Positions 44,756-56,308 of a stretch of 64,000 nucleotides of DNA are shown in pieces (position 1 is the first letter of the stretch; the number at the start of each line of letters is the position of its first letter). Source of the DNA: Pegoplata infirma (taxonomy: Eukaryota; Arthropoda; Insecta; Diptera; Anthomyiidae); assembly GCA_963921195.1 (NCBI GenBank), contig OY992536.1, positions 100,838,778 through 100,902,777 of the forward strand, in the 5' to 3' direction. A program made the translations under genes and the position numbers. The notes under the pieces were generated by a model. It worked only from the letters and a program-made list of their open reading frames with translations. It had not been told where the DNA came from and searched no databases.

Positions 44756-45338
44756 CCCGAGTAAAAAAGTTCCTATATAGTTGTATATAATTTTATAAAC
44801 ATCATATATGATTAAATAGAATTATATAGAATTTGATGCGAAAAATGAGTCGATAAAACTATATAAAATTTGATAAATTTTCCGTACATTTTGATAAATT
44901 TTTTATATAATTTTATGCGAAATTTGGACCCCTATTTTTATATAACAACAGCAAATTTATATAATCAGATATAATTATATACAACTATATCAAATTATAT
45001 AAAACAATATATAATTTTATAAAGTTATATAAAATTATATCAAGTTTTATATAAATCATAAAATTTGGTTTTAATTATATAAAATTATAAATAATTTTAT
45101 GTAACTTTATATAGTTTTATACAGCTTTATACAATTTTATATATTTTTATATAATTACATCTGGGTCAAAATTTCGCATAAAATTATATAAAAACTTTAT
45201 CAAAATATAAGGAATATTGATCAAATTTTATATAGTTTTATCGACTCATTTTTCGCATCAAATTCTATATAATGCTATTTCAACATATATGATGTTTATA
45301 AAATTATATACAACTATATAGGAACTTTTTTACTCGGG
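44756..45338. mobile_element. CCCGAGT fold-back MITE, copy 3, long arms
   Basis: CCCGAGTAAAAAAGTTCCTA at both ends. The inverted arms run about 180 bp, including GATGCGAAAAATGAGTCGAT. Flanked by CG on both sides, inserted within the terminus of the outer MITE. Confidence 0.88.
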
Positions 45339-45385
45339 CGGGTAATCAGAATTTTTACAAAAATTTCTCTCTAAAAATGTGACTG

Positions 45386-46690
45386 TGGAGGGTTAGACTG
45401 GCATTTTTTCTCAACTTTCTATTTTCCCAAGTGTCCGGGCAAATTTTTATTGTCCAAGGTCTAAAACTTATGTGGTACAAATTTGAGGTCAATCGGATTA
45501 AATTAACCCGTGGCGCCCGGCGGTCAAAGTTTTGGATTTTTGAAAAATTAAAAAAAAAATTAAAATTTTTTTCGACACATCATATTTGTTAATTTTGATG
45601 CGGTGAGCACGAATATCAAAAAAAAAATCGGTCGAACGGTTTTCAAGATATCGCCATTTGAAATTTGCAAAAAATTGCGGTTTTTTCCTACGTTCAAGAA
45701 ATTTTTTAAAAAACATCACAATATTTTTTCCCTCGGCCATTTCATAGAGCTTTAGACAATCTTTCATTTAAATCTAATTTGAGCCAAATCCGATCATTTT
45801 ATCCCGTGGCGCCCTTCGGTCAAAGTTTTGGATTTTTGAAAAATGTCCACCAAAAAAAAAATCGATTTTTTAAAAATTAAAAAAAAAAAATGTTTTGATA
45901 CACAATTTGAATTAATTTTGGCATGCTGAAAATTTCTTAAATCGGTCTAACGGTTTTCGAGATATCCCAATTTGAAATTTTCCAAAAAATGCCCAAAATG
46001 TTTTTTTTTTCCTACGTTCAAGAAATTTTTTAAAAAACATCGCAATTTTTTTTTCCTCAGCCATTTAGTTCATAGAGCTTAAGACAATCTTTCATTTAAA
46101 TCTATTTTGAGCCAAATCCGATCATTTTATTCGGTCAAAGTTTTGGATTTTTGGTGGAAATTTTTCAAAAATCCAAAACTTTGACCGAAGGGCGCCACGG
46201 GATAAAATGATCGGATTTGGCTCAAGTTAGATTTAAATGAAGATTGTCTTAAGCTCTATGAAATGGCCGAGGAAAAAAAATTGTGATGTTTTTTAAAAAA
46301 TTTCTTGAACGTAGGAAAAAAACGACATTTTTTCCAAATTTTAAATGGCGATATCTCGAAAACCGTTCGACCGATTTTAATTTTTTTTTTTGATATTCGT
46401 GCTCACCGCATCAAAATTAACAAATATGATGTGTCGAAAAAATTTTAAATTTTTTATTTTTTTTTTTAATTTTTCACAAATCCAAAACTTTGACCGCCGG
46501 GCGCCACGGGTTAATTTAATCCGATTGACCTCAAATTTGTACAACATCCGTTTTAGTCCTAGTAGAATAAAAAAATGCCCGGACTTTGAAAATTGGAGAA
46601 AATTTTTTTTTGCCATACAGAAAAATGCCAGTCTAGTGGAGGGTATTTATGGATTCCACCAAGTCGAATTTATTTTATCTTCATGTTTTA
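45386..46690. repeat. ~1.2-kb imperfect inverted repeat
   Basis: Arms about 45391-45850 and 46165-46640. TTAGACTGGCATTTTTT, AATTAACCCGTGGCGCCCGG and GATGCGGTGAGCACGAATAT have inverted partners on the right. The centre (45850-46160) repeats the middle block again in direct orientation. A TACCCTCC-family right end (GGAGGGTATTTATGGATTCC) closes it at 46637-46690. Small frames within it are fortuitous. Confidence 0.85.
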
Positions 46691-48057
46691 TGCTAACAAC
46701 TAAAAGTTATGCATGAAACATATTAAACTGTCCAACAACGTTGGAGTCTTAAGTGTTTATGGGAGTTGCCTCAAATCATAAAATTTTTCAATTATCTAAA
46801 AACAAGCTAAAATATTTAGCTTTACGGAAGCTGTTTTTTTTTTTTGCAAAAATAAAAATGAAGGTTAATTTATTATAGAACAATATTCTATAATAACATA
46901 TTTAACCAGTTAACTGATGTCTTATATTAAAAAAAAATGGAAAATTTACAAAATTTTAAGACTCTTGAAGGACACTAAGAAATATTTTATTCGTTTACCA
47001 CATAAATTTTACACAAAAAATAAAAATATACTAAATACTATAATAAGTAATAGACAAGCTCGAGGCTACAGTTGTTTTTTAAAAAATATTAATTTTTATT
47101 ATTTTCAATATTTCTCCATCCTTCGGATGGCATCTTCAAGAGAAATATTGAAAATAATAAAAATTAATATTTTTTAAAAACAACTGTGGCCTCGAGCTTG
47201 TCTATTAATTAATATAGAATTGAATAAAAAAGGTCGAATAAATATAATAATATATATTAAACACAATATAATCACTTAAAGGGTTAATAACTTGTACTAC
47301 ACTCGTAAAATATGTAGTTAAGTATTTTATGAATGTACAGTGTTTTTTGTTCATTAATTTTCATCATAACTGTCAATTAGTTGTTAGAAGAAGATAAAAT
47401 AAAAATTCATGTGAATTCTCGTATGTTGTCCTCCACATGGTATTTGTTGTAAAATAATAAACAAAAAACACACTTTTTTATTTGCAAAAAAAAAAATATT
47501 GAAAAATAAAAAAAAATATTAATAAATGTAAAAAATGTCTAACAACGTTGTTTAATTTATTATTGTCTTGATCATGTAAATTATGAGTTTTTAAACGGTT
47601 TAGAAAAAAAAATACCAATAATGTTTTGACTTTTCAATATTTAAGTACCACAGACAATAAATTCCCATCTATCATGAAAATAATGTATTGAATGAGTATT
47701 TAAATAAAAAATAAAAGCTGTCAATTTGACAAGCGTAAAATTTTCAATTTAAAAAAAAAAAATATATGAATGAATATTTGTTATTTTTTTGTAGACTTGT
47801 GAAATTGATGCGTTAATTATACTTTAAAATTAAAATTATTGTTACAAATAGTAAAATTACAAGTTTAGAATTTGAATTTAAAAAATTAATTTCCTTATGC
47901 ATTTAGAACGAGCAGGATTAAGTTGTTTTAAATATCTGCTTTAGAAATTGATTGTTTTAGAAATTTAGCTGCGAGAAAATTATGAACCACAAAATATCCA
48001 TGTTCAAAATGAAAACTTTAGATTTTTCTGAGGATATAATTTTATAACATCTATGGA
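46691..48057. other. Gene-free AT-rich stretch containing a 68-bp-arm palindrome
   Basis: Apart from the palindrome listed separately, this is AT-rich DNA without supportable ORFs. Confidence 0.6.
47048..47207. repeat. 160-bp near-perfect palindrome with inner hairpin
   Basis: Arms of about 68 bp starting TAATAGACAAGCTCGAGGC, separated by a 23-bp centre holding CATCC-TTC-GGATG. On the minus strand the centre reads GAAGATGCCATCCGAAGG followed by ATGGAGAAATATTG. Confidence 0.93.
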
Positions 48058-48073
48058 CCCACGTTGGGCGCCA
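48058..48073 (-). other. Primer-binding-site-like sequence (LTR element remnant, possible)
   Basis: The minus strand reads TGGCGCCCAACGTGGG. This matches 16 bases of the primer-binding site complementary to tRNA-Lys1,2 used by many LTR retroelements (by memory). No paired LTR or gag/pol frame was found next to it, so at most it is a remnant. Confidence 0.4.
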
Positions 48074-48279
48074 TTTATTGGAGTAGATACCCAAAATCAT
48101 TCCAAAGCTTTACTTTTGTTATTTACTATTATTTTATCGTAATTCCCAAAGACTTTTTTTAAATAATTTTAGTGTGTTGATCTACACCATTTACAGATGT
48201 AATTTAAAAATATCTATTGTTATTCGAAATTTCCATTTGTTTTTTGAAAGATTTTACTTCGAAAAAATGCAATTATTAT

Positions 48280-48600
48280 ATAGAAATATCTGCAATTCAG
48301 GTCCATTTTTGCAATAGAAAAAATCAGAGGTTCTCTGCAAATAGAAAAACTTATAGAATTTTTAATTTTTTTACTTTTGAAAAATTCTCAGACTCTAAAA
48401 CCTTTTCCCTAAGAAAAGATTTTTGAGATTCTTAAATGTTCTTCCTACACAAAAATTATTAGATTCTGATTATAAAAATTTTAGACTTTTTAGAAGCATT
48501 TTCTAGATTCTATAAAATGTACCTAAGAAAAATTCTATGCCCTAATTATGTAAAACGCAACGCCCCATATTGTAAAAATTTAAATGCAATATATTGTACA
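48280..48600. repeat. Diverged 35-bp satellite remnants
   Basis: Words such as AAAAATTCTCAGACTCTAA and AGATTCTGATTATAAAAATT show the 35-bp unit in a decayed form. Confidence 0.5.
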
Positions 48601-48615
48601 ATGCAATATATTGTA

Positions 48616-49049
48616 CACTCAAAAAAAAGACTTGTCAAATACTTGACAATGTCTTGAAATCCCATTTTACCAATACTTGACAGTTTTCCTTGTTTTTTAA
48701 CAAATAATTTTCTACCGAAATAAATTTTTTTTTTTTTTGCAATTTTACAGTTTTTCTTGTAATTTTACAAATTTCCAAGGTTTTTTACAAAAAAAATCTA
48801 GTAAATTTACAATTTTATTGGTATAAACCTTGTAAAATTACAAAAAAGATCGTAATTTCTACTAGAAATTCTCTTAAAATAGGATCTGAAACCTACAAAA
48901 CCTTCTTATAAGTTTTATCTCGTCAAAAACTGTAAATTTACAATTTTTTTTTTGGTAAAAAAATTGTAAAATTACAAAATTATTGCTAAAAAGCTTATAA
49001 ATTAACAAGGAATTCTTGTCAAATAGAAGGTAGCAAAAAAAAAGTGGTC
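48616..49049. mobile_element. CACTCAAAA-family element, right end lost
   Basis: TA then CACTCAAAAAAAAGACTTGT, followed by CCCATTTTACCAATACTTGA and TTGTAAAATTACAA words as in the 25883 copy. It is cut at 49050 by another MITE. A clean right end is not seen. Confidence 0.65.
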
Positions 49050-49051
49050 TA

Positions 49052-49640
49052 ACAAGGAAGGTCTATCACAAGGCACCCACCAATTGTCCTGAAACTTGCA
49101 TATAGGAAGAGGGGAGCAAAATAAGAATTCCCTGTTTTTTTATGGCGTCCCAATCTCACATTTAGCGGGTCAAAAAGTAGGGGGGAAAACGGATTTTTTT
49201 TTTAGTTTTTTGAGGATTTTTCCCATTTCTTTAAAAGAAACTATATAAACATTTTATACAGGTCGAAAGGTTTTTTGAAGGCCTATCGAATGGTGTATCG
49301 GTCGTGTCCGAATTCGGCTTAGTTAAGTTCGTTATTGTCAAAAATGTATAATCGTTGGGGTATTTTATATGGAGATGTATATACGTTCGACCGCCAAAAT
49401 CATATATAATAATCTCTATCAAAATTAAGCTGACCCGTTTTTTTTCGTTTGGCGAAATTCCTGCTAGTTTGGCTTTTACACGGATTTTCCCGAAAGCCCT
49501 TATTTTTTCATAAGGTGGCAACCCTTTTTTAAATTTGAGATTGGGCAGATAAAAAAACAGGTAACTGTTATTTTTCCCCCTCATTCCCATATTCAAATTT
49601 CAGGACAATCGCTGGGTGCCCTGTGAAAGACCTTCCTTGT
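49052..49640. mobile_element. ACAAGGAAGGTC MITE with TA flanks
   Basis: ACAAGGAAGGTCTATCAC at the left and inverted ACAAGGAAGGTCTTTCAC at the right, each followed by a shared GGCACCCA. TIR similarity extends about 50 bp. TA flanks both sides (49050-49051, 49641-49642). A 121-codon minus-strand frame fills most of it but matches no transposase motif and is probably chance. A single related end is at 62540-62598. Confidence 0.83.
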
Positions 49641-49812
49641 TAGTCCAATTTACAAAGAAACCGGGTAGGCTCACTTAGCAGCTTTCCTTGTAAATTACAG
49701 GAAAACCCAACGATAGAATTCAATTCTGATGACGGAATTGAATTCAGAAGGTCAAAATACATAAGAATCAGTGGGTCAAGTTTCTTTGTAAGAACCTTTT
49801 TTATTTTTTGTG

Positions 49813-50836
49813 CACTCAAAATAATCACTCTGTTAAAATACAAAGATACTCTGCTGAGCCAGCAGAAAATACCATAGATTTCCAACCAGCAAGATTTTTT
49901 GCTATTTTACAAAGAAAACTCTGTAAAATGATTTCGATAAAAAAAAACTGTAGATTTACAGAATTTTCTGTAAAATATTGTAAAATAAATACCAGAATTT
50001 TACTAAGAAGCATTGATAGCAATACCTTGACACAAAATGAAGGCAAATGCTATCATTTAAATGCGCCCGCTTAAATGTTTCGCACGCGAATGTTTAACTT
50101 TGAAGTATTTATTTATAAACTCGCTGGATGTTCTCAAGTTTTTTTTTTCCATAAACTTCCATTTTCAGTTTCACATTTGAGCGGGGTCATTTCAGTGAAC
50201 ACTTTTATAAAATTAAAGGGAAATCATTTAAGAATGCCTTGACTTTCTTATATATCTTTTTAATGCGCTTGATATGGCTTTTACACAACGGTCACTATTT
50301 GATTCCTGATAAATTTCTTAATGTGCAAGTTGTGTTGACAATTGGGAAATGCCATCGTGTAAATTTGCCCGATTTAATGCTTCCAAATTGTAATTTTACT
50401 TTTTTTATTTTTGTGAAATTACGAGTCCTTCAATTTTTCACTACACCTCGTAAAATTTAGCATCTTTTATTGTAATTTAAGACGCTTTTTAAAGATGGGT
50501 GGAAATACTTGGAAGTTTTTTCAAGAGATTTAAATTTGAAAACCGTATTACAGAGCAATAGTAAAATTACAGATGAAATTTAGTATTTTGATTACTAGAA
50601 AAAAACAAAGTATTTTTCTAAAAGCTCTATTTTAACAAAAAACTCTATTTATGTTCTGAAAATAGAGATTACAAAGAAAGAAGTAAAATTACAGATAAAA
50701 TTTTGTTTTTCGGTCACAAGAAAATACAAAGTATTTTCTTAAAATCTGTATTTCGACAGATAACTTTGTCAAATATCTGTCGAATTGAGATTACAGTCAT
50801 TTTACTGAGTATTTAACAGAGTAATTATTTTGAGTG
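49813..50836. mobile_element. CACTCAAAATAAT element, second copy
   Basis: CACTCAAAATAATCACTCTG at the left, inverted CACTCAAAATAATTACTCTG at the right. CTGTAAATTTACAG-type words near both ends. The middle (50040-50460) is unrelated, less repetitive sequence. TG rather than TA flanks it, so the target duplication is not confirmed. Confidence 0.7.
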
Positions 50837-50990
50837 TGTGGTTGTGTTATTATTCGAAAAACATCAATTGCTATTCGAAAACTCCAACTGTAAATCGATG
50901 ATTCCGATTGTAATTCGAAAAAGCTCAATTTTAATGTGTAGAAATTTCTGCAATTCACAAAACCAGTGACAGTATTAGATTTATACCCTC

Positions 50991-51610
50991 CGGATGATTG
51001 GTGGGGCATACCTACCCCCTCGCGATAAATATTTAAACCTTTTTCTACAACACGAATGGAATTCTGAGAGTTTTTTTTACAAACAAGTTTGAGATTCCTA
51101 AGGTCCTAGGCTGGTTAAGTTCGTAAATGGGCAAAATTGGACCAGGTGGAAAAAAGTTCTCTCTTGAGGAACTAAACCAACCTCTGAAATACACGATTTT
51201 TTACTTTTTTTTATATTTTTGTTTATCAAATGAAACAAGTTTATGCAAGAAGAAGTTCAAAGTACTGCACTAGGACCAGGGGGACTAAAAAAATTGTTAT
51301 TTTTGCCCGCGCCCTTTTTAGGGAGTGTATAGTATATAAAAATGCCTGCAAATTTTGTACTCTTGCCCTAAACATTAAATCATGATAATGTTTTGCGGAA
51401 GATTTGGGTGTACTTGCCAAAGCAAAGTTTTTTTTAGAAAAAATAATGTTATATTACTTTGCTATTCCATGCAAAACGAATTGAAATATCAGTCGTGGAC
51501 CCCATTAAAAATCCAAAAGAGCTGTACATTTCGCAAGTGCAAAAAAGTGTTTTTACATTTTGGAGAGTATAAAAGATTCGGCACCAAAGAATATACCAAT
51601 CTCATTTGTT
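50991..51610 (+). mobile_element. Decayed TACCCTCC-family copy
   Basis: TATACCCTCCGGATGATTGG at the left; GGCTGGTTAAGTTCGTAAAT, GGGCAAAATTGGACCAGG and GAAGTTCAAAGTACTGCAC inside; GGAGAGTATAAAAGATTCGG at the right. Confidence 0.7.
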
Positions 51611-51667
51611 TTATGTACATTTGATAAACAAATGGAAAATTTTTATGCGAAAAGCTTAGACTTGGTG

Positions 51668-52225
51668 AAAAAGTAGTTTTGGTAAAAAAAAATGTTTTTT
51701 TTTTTTCACGAAAAACAAAATTATGTTAAAAAAAATTTAATGAACCCAAAATTTTTAGTGAAAAAAAAAATTTGATGAAAAAAAGTTTTTGAGGAATTTT
51801 TTTGATGAAAAGAAAAATTTTTTGATGTAAAAAAAAATTGATGAAAAAAAATATAAAAATAATGATTATAAAAAATTTGATAAAAAAAATTGATGAAAAA
51901 AAATATAAAAATAATGATTATAAAAAATTTGATAAAAAAATTTGATAAAAAAAAAACATTTGATGAAAAAAAAAATTAATGAAAAAAAACCAAAAAAATT
52001 AATAAAAGAAAAAAATTTTGATAAGAGAAAAAAATTTTGATAAAAAAAAATTATAAAAAATGGTGAAAAAAAAGTTTGATGAAAAAACATTCATGAAAAA
52101 AAAACTTTGATGGAAAAAAAATGATGAAAAAAAAAAATTTATGAAAACAAAAAATTTGATGAAAAAAAAAATTGATGAAAAAAAAAAATTGATGAAAAAC
52201 AAAAATTGATAAAAAAAATTTTTTT
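51668..52225. repeat. Low-complexity GATGAAAAAAAA region
   Basis: Irregular tandem AATTTGATGAAAAAAAA words. Phe/Ile-rich minus-strand frames here are artefacts. Confidence 0.9.
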
Positions 52226-53031
52226 GTTAAAAAATAATTATGTTACTTTTTATTCACCAGCTGGTGAAAAACGGTTTTATTCACCACGATGTGAATTATT
52301 ATCCAAGTTACTAACACAAGTTATTAAAATTTTTGGTTTTAAGAAAATGAAAATAGTAATTCTTATTTTCTTTTTCGTTAATTGTTAGCTTATATAGTCA
52401 AACTGAGGTGGAGTCCTGCAACTTTTTTAAAATTAGACACCAGCCTAAAAACATTATCATGTTAAAAAACATTTTAAATAATGATAAAATTGTATAACTT
52501 AAGTGCAAAAAGCACAATAAATAAATAAGTAAACATTTTTCGAGAGGGGGGAAAAAATGAGGCATTTTCGATAAGAAAAATTGTCTGAAAAGTTTCTTTT
52601 TGTATAGGAAAATCTTGAAAAAAACTAAGAATTTTTTTTATAGAAAAAATGATTCCGAGTCTGAGACTTTTTCTTCAGGAAAAATCTGAGAATTTTCCTA
52701 GAGAAAAAATATATCAAAATCGGAAAATTTCTCGATGTGAAAAATGTCTCAGAATTTCAGAATTTTTATAGAAAAAATTTCTCTAAATCTGAGAAAATTT
52801 TAAAATTTAAAATTTTGAGACTTTTTTTGTATGGAAAAATTTTCTGAGTCTGATTCAATTAATTTATTCATTCATTTAATACAACTGTTTATCAAAATTT
52901 TCCAATGGGTTAAACGTAAATAAAACATTTACTATTTTTATATTCTGCAGCGTCTAATAAAAATAGTAAATATTTATTTTACTACAATGTATTAGAGTAG
53001 AAAGATTAAAACTACTACTAATAATATATAT
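52226..53031. other. Gene-free stretch
   Basis: 52560-52860 carries diverged forward 35-bp satellite units (GTCTCAGAATTTCAGAATTT). The rest is AT-rich without features. Confidence 0.6.
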
Positions 53032-53033
53032 TA

Positions 53034-54724
53034 CACTCAAAAAAAAAAGTTTGTAAATTTACAAGTAAAAGGTCTTGTAATTCTATTTTACTAATATTTT
53101 TGTCTTTTTACAAAAATTGTTGTATATTTAATAAAACGAAAACTACAGTTTGCTTTGTAATTTTACTATTATATGTTGGCAAATTTATTTTACAAATTTT
53201 TTAGGTAAATTTACAAAAAAGTGAATTATTTTACAAATTAAAAAAATATTACAAGGTGTTTAGTTTTTTTACACAAGAAAACTGTAATTGTACAACATAA
53301 TTTTACTTGATGTTATTTAGTCTTTTTACCAAAAAAATGTTTTATTACAAACATTTTTTTTTTTTAAGATCGTTTACAAGGTTTTCAGTTTGAAATGTAT
53401 GTATTGAAAAGTACAAAATTTCAATATAATTTTACAAAACTTATTTTATTACTAGAATTAATATTGTTTTACAAAAAAAAAATTAATTATTCAACAATAG
53501 GACACGCAAAAATTTTCTAAGTTCAGATTTTTTTTTGCGTTTTGGAATAAAAAATTTAGTTAAAAATAATTTTTTATAAATAATTTTTACACAATTTTTT
53601 TGGTAATTTGCGTTAAGTAAAATACCACAATTTTTATGTGTTTCTACTATATAATTGTTCTAGTTTTTTTTTTTTTATTTTATTTTTACCATTTTTTTTG
53701 GTGATTTTACCATATTTTTTTGGTAATTTTTTTTTAAATTTGGTATTTAAAATGTCAATAGAAAGCTGCCAATTATGAAAAATCAAATTTTTCTTATTTT
53801 AACTGGTACTTAAACATCCAATCTACAATATCCAAAATTTTTTTTTCCGATTTTTTAAAAATACTTGTGAAAATAATTAAAAATTCAAAAAAAAATTGTT
53901 ATTTTTTGACTAATTTTTCCTGAAAATATAAGAAATTTCTTGTGTAGCCTCCTTCGCAATTCTCATATATTCTACTTAAGAAAAATTAAATGTCGAAAAA
54001 AAATAAAAAAGTGCATTAAAAAGTTTGTTAAAAGTGCTCAAGTGAAAAAAAATCTTTTCAGGTTGTTGAAGTGCTACTCCAGCTGCCGAAGAAGGAAAAA
54101 TAAGATGCACCAATGGAAAAAACTTTTAAATTTACAAAACAAATATGTAAATAAACCAATTTTTTTATAAATTTACAAAACAAATATGAAAATTTAAAAA
54201 ACAAAATTGTATACTTACGAAAAAAGTTGTAATTTTACAAAAATGAAATAGAAAATACAAAAACAATATTGTAAATTTACAAATTTAATGGTTAAACTAC
54301 TGTTTTTACGGCAAAAAAATAAGGAAAATGGTACATATACAATAAAAATTGTAAATTTACCACTTTTTATTGTAAATATACAAGTTTTTTGCATAAAAAA
54401 CAGTAGTTTAACCAAATAATTTGTTAATCTACAATTTATTTTTTTCATTTTCTATTTTTTCTTGTAAAATAACAACCTTTTTCTGTAAGTTTACAATTTT
54501 TTTTTGTAAATTTACCAATTTTTTTGCAAATTTACAAAAAAAATGTTCACCTCGAAGATGATATTTTACAAAAAAAGTTGTAAATTTACATTTTCTTTTG
54601 TTAAATCAATTTACAAATTATCCCCGTAACTTTACGGGGATTCTTGCTAGTACATATTTTACAAAACCTGCCCCGTAAAATCACGGGGATTTTATGTCAT
54701 TTTACAAACTTTTTTTTTTGAGTG
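53034..54724. mobile_element. CACTCAAAA-family element, longest copy
   Basis: TA-flanked (53032-53033, 54725-54726). CACTCAAAAAAAAAAGTTTG at the left, inverted CACTCAAAAAAAAAAGTTTG at the right. Many TTGTAAATTTACAA words. Near the right end, TACGGGGATTCTTGC and CACGGGGATTTT repeat. A 76-codon frame at 53940-54170 is lysine-rich and unrecognised. Confidence 0.8.
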
Positions 54725-55236
54725 TACTTAATAATGTGTGACATTATTAAATAAAAATTAAAATAGTAAAAAAAAATAAATATAGACTTAATTATGTGTT
54801 GTACAATAACATTGTTTTTGTGTTTTTATTATTACACCGTCCAACAGAAAGAAAAAAGACTAAATGTAGTAGAACTGAATTTACAGTTTTTCATTCACGA
54901 ATCTTATACTTATAAGGATTTCAAGGTCTTAGAGGATTAAATTGTTGTAAAATATTATTAAAATACTTGTACTTGTCTTAGGATGTCACTACGTGATGGA
55001 AAATGAAATTAGAGGATTTTCGCTAATTTTCCCATTTTATTATTTTTACATATCAGGCAAAAAATGAGGTATCCAATGTACTTTTAAAACTATATCCTTT
55101 ACTATCCTTAACAATTTTTACCAAAATATATTAATAAAGTTTTGATAGGACATTATTCCTATGATTTTTCCTGTTATAGTAAAATAAAAAAAATTTTAAA
55201 TTAGCATGGATTTTCCTCTTTCATTGACCATTAGTA
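54725..55236. other. Gene-free stretch
   Basis: Contains a solitary CACCGTCCAACAG end near 54836 like that of the 25523 element. Otherwise featureless. Confidence 0.5.
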
Positions 55237-55397
55237 CACACAAAAAAAACTTGCCAAATTACAAAAAAAGTCTCGTAATCCCATTTTACCAATATTTGAC
55301 AGATTTCGTTGTTTTTGAACAAACAATTTTCGATCGGTAAAAAATAAAAAAAAAGTTAAAATTTTTTCTAGTCATTTTAAAAGGTTTTTTTTGAGTG
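55237..55397. mobile_element. CACTCAAAA-family element, short copy
   Basis: TA-flanked. CACACAAAAAAAACTTGCC at the left, TTTTTTTTGAGTG at the right, with CCCATTTTACCAATATTTGA inside. An internally deleted form of the 25883 type. Confidence 0.75.
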
Positions 55398-55546
55398 TAT
55401 AGACATTATAAGACAAGTACAAATATTTAAAAAAAAATATTTAACAAAATGTAATCGCGTAAATCTTTGAAGTCCTTTTTAACGGAAATAGGATCACGAA
55501 ATGAAAAACTGTAAATGCAGGATTGCTCCATTTAATCTCTTCACTC

Positions 55547-55991
55547 ACAAGGGAAGTCTCCCTAGTGTCACCCGCGGATCTTTATGGAATTGGTTTTATT
55601 ATGTAGATCAGAAAAAATAAAGGGACACGTATTTATTTTTAGTGCCCAAATTCATATTTAGGGGGTAAAAAGGAGGGGGGAAGATAAGGCCATTTTTTTG
55701 TTTTTTTCGTTTATCTCCTATATTATGCAAAGGAACCTAGTCATGTTACATACCAAATGAAAGGTCTTTGGAAAACCTATCACACATGCCTATATTAATT
55801 TTGTTTAAATAGGCGTAGATCGTAAAAAACTGAAAAAGGGCAATTTTCCCCCATACAAATCCACCCCACCCCCCCCGCTACAAATGAGTTTGGGCCGCTA
55901 AAAAAAATACGTGTCGAATTAATTTTCGTTCTTAACAACATATCCAAATTTCATGAAGATCGGAGGGTGACTCCAGGGAGACTTCCCTTGT
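55547..55991. mobile_element. ACAAGGGAAGTCTCCC MITE
   Basis: ACAAGGGAAGTCTCCCTAG at the left, inverted ACAAGGGAAGTCTCCCTGG at the right, with GTCACCC and GATCTT shared further in. Distantly like the 49052 element. A fragment of its right part (AATTAATTTTCGTTCTTAAC region) recurs inverted at about 60635-60705. Confidence 0.8.
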
Positions 55992-56308
55992 CAGACGTAT
56001 ATCATTCGGTTGTTGTTTAATATTCCCTGTCGGCAGGTGTAATATATAATTTTTATGTAAAAGAAAATAAACAAAAAACTAAATATTCAAATTGCCATCA
56101 TAATAAAATAATAATTGATTATTGATTTGCCCAAGGAGTCATAGTCATGGTTATCGTTTTGTATTTATCGAAAATTATATGTTAAAACCTCTAATTTCAA
56201 TTTTGTATCGATTACTCTGATTTTCGTGTCTGTAATTATGTTTAAATTGTAGGGGATATATTTTTTTTATAGTTGATTTATAATTCAATGAAAAAAAAAT
56301 AATAATAA

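Larger units (their letters stand above)
44092..45344. mobile_element. TACCCGTGT-ended MITE hosting two fold-back inserts
   Basis: TACCCGTGTTAAAATGTATT at the left. At the right, inverted and after removing an insert, ACCCGTGTAAAATTCGATTT. The inverted match continues to ATCTGATCTG. AT flanks both sides. The inner elements 44227-44639 and 44756-45338 interrupt it; without them it is only about 250 bp. Confidence 0.8.

Noticed and set aside
49231..49596. 121-codon minus-strand frame in a MITE as a transposase
   Set aside because: No DDE motif or known domain, and the element is only 589 bp.
51866..52202. Phe/Ile-rich membrane-protein-like frames
   Set aside because: They are translations of GATGAAAAAAAA low-complexity DNA.
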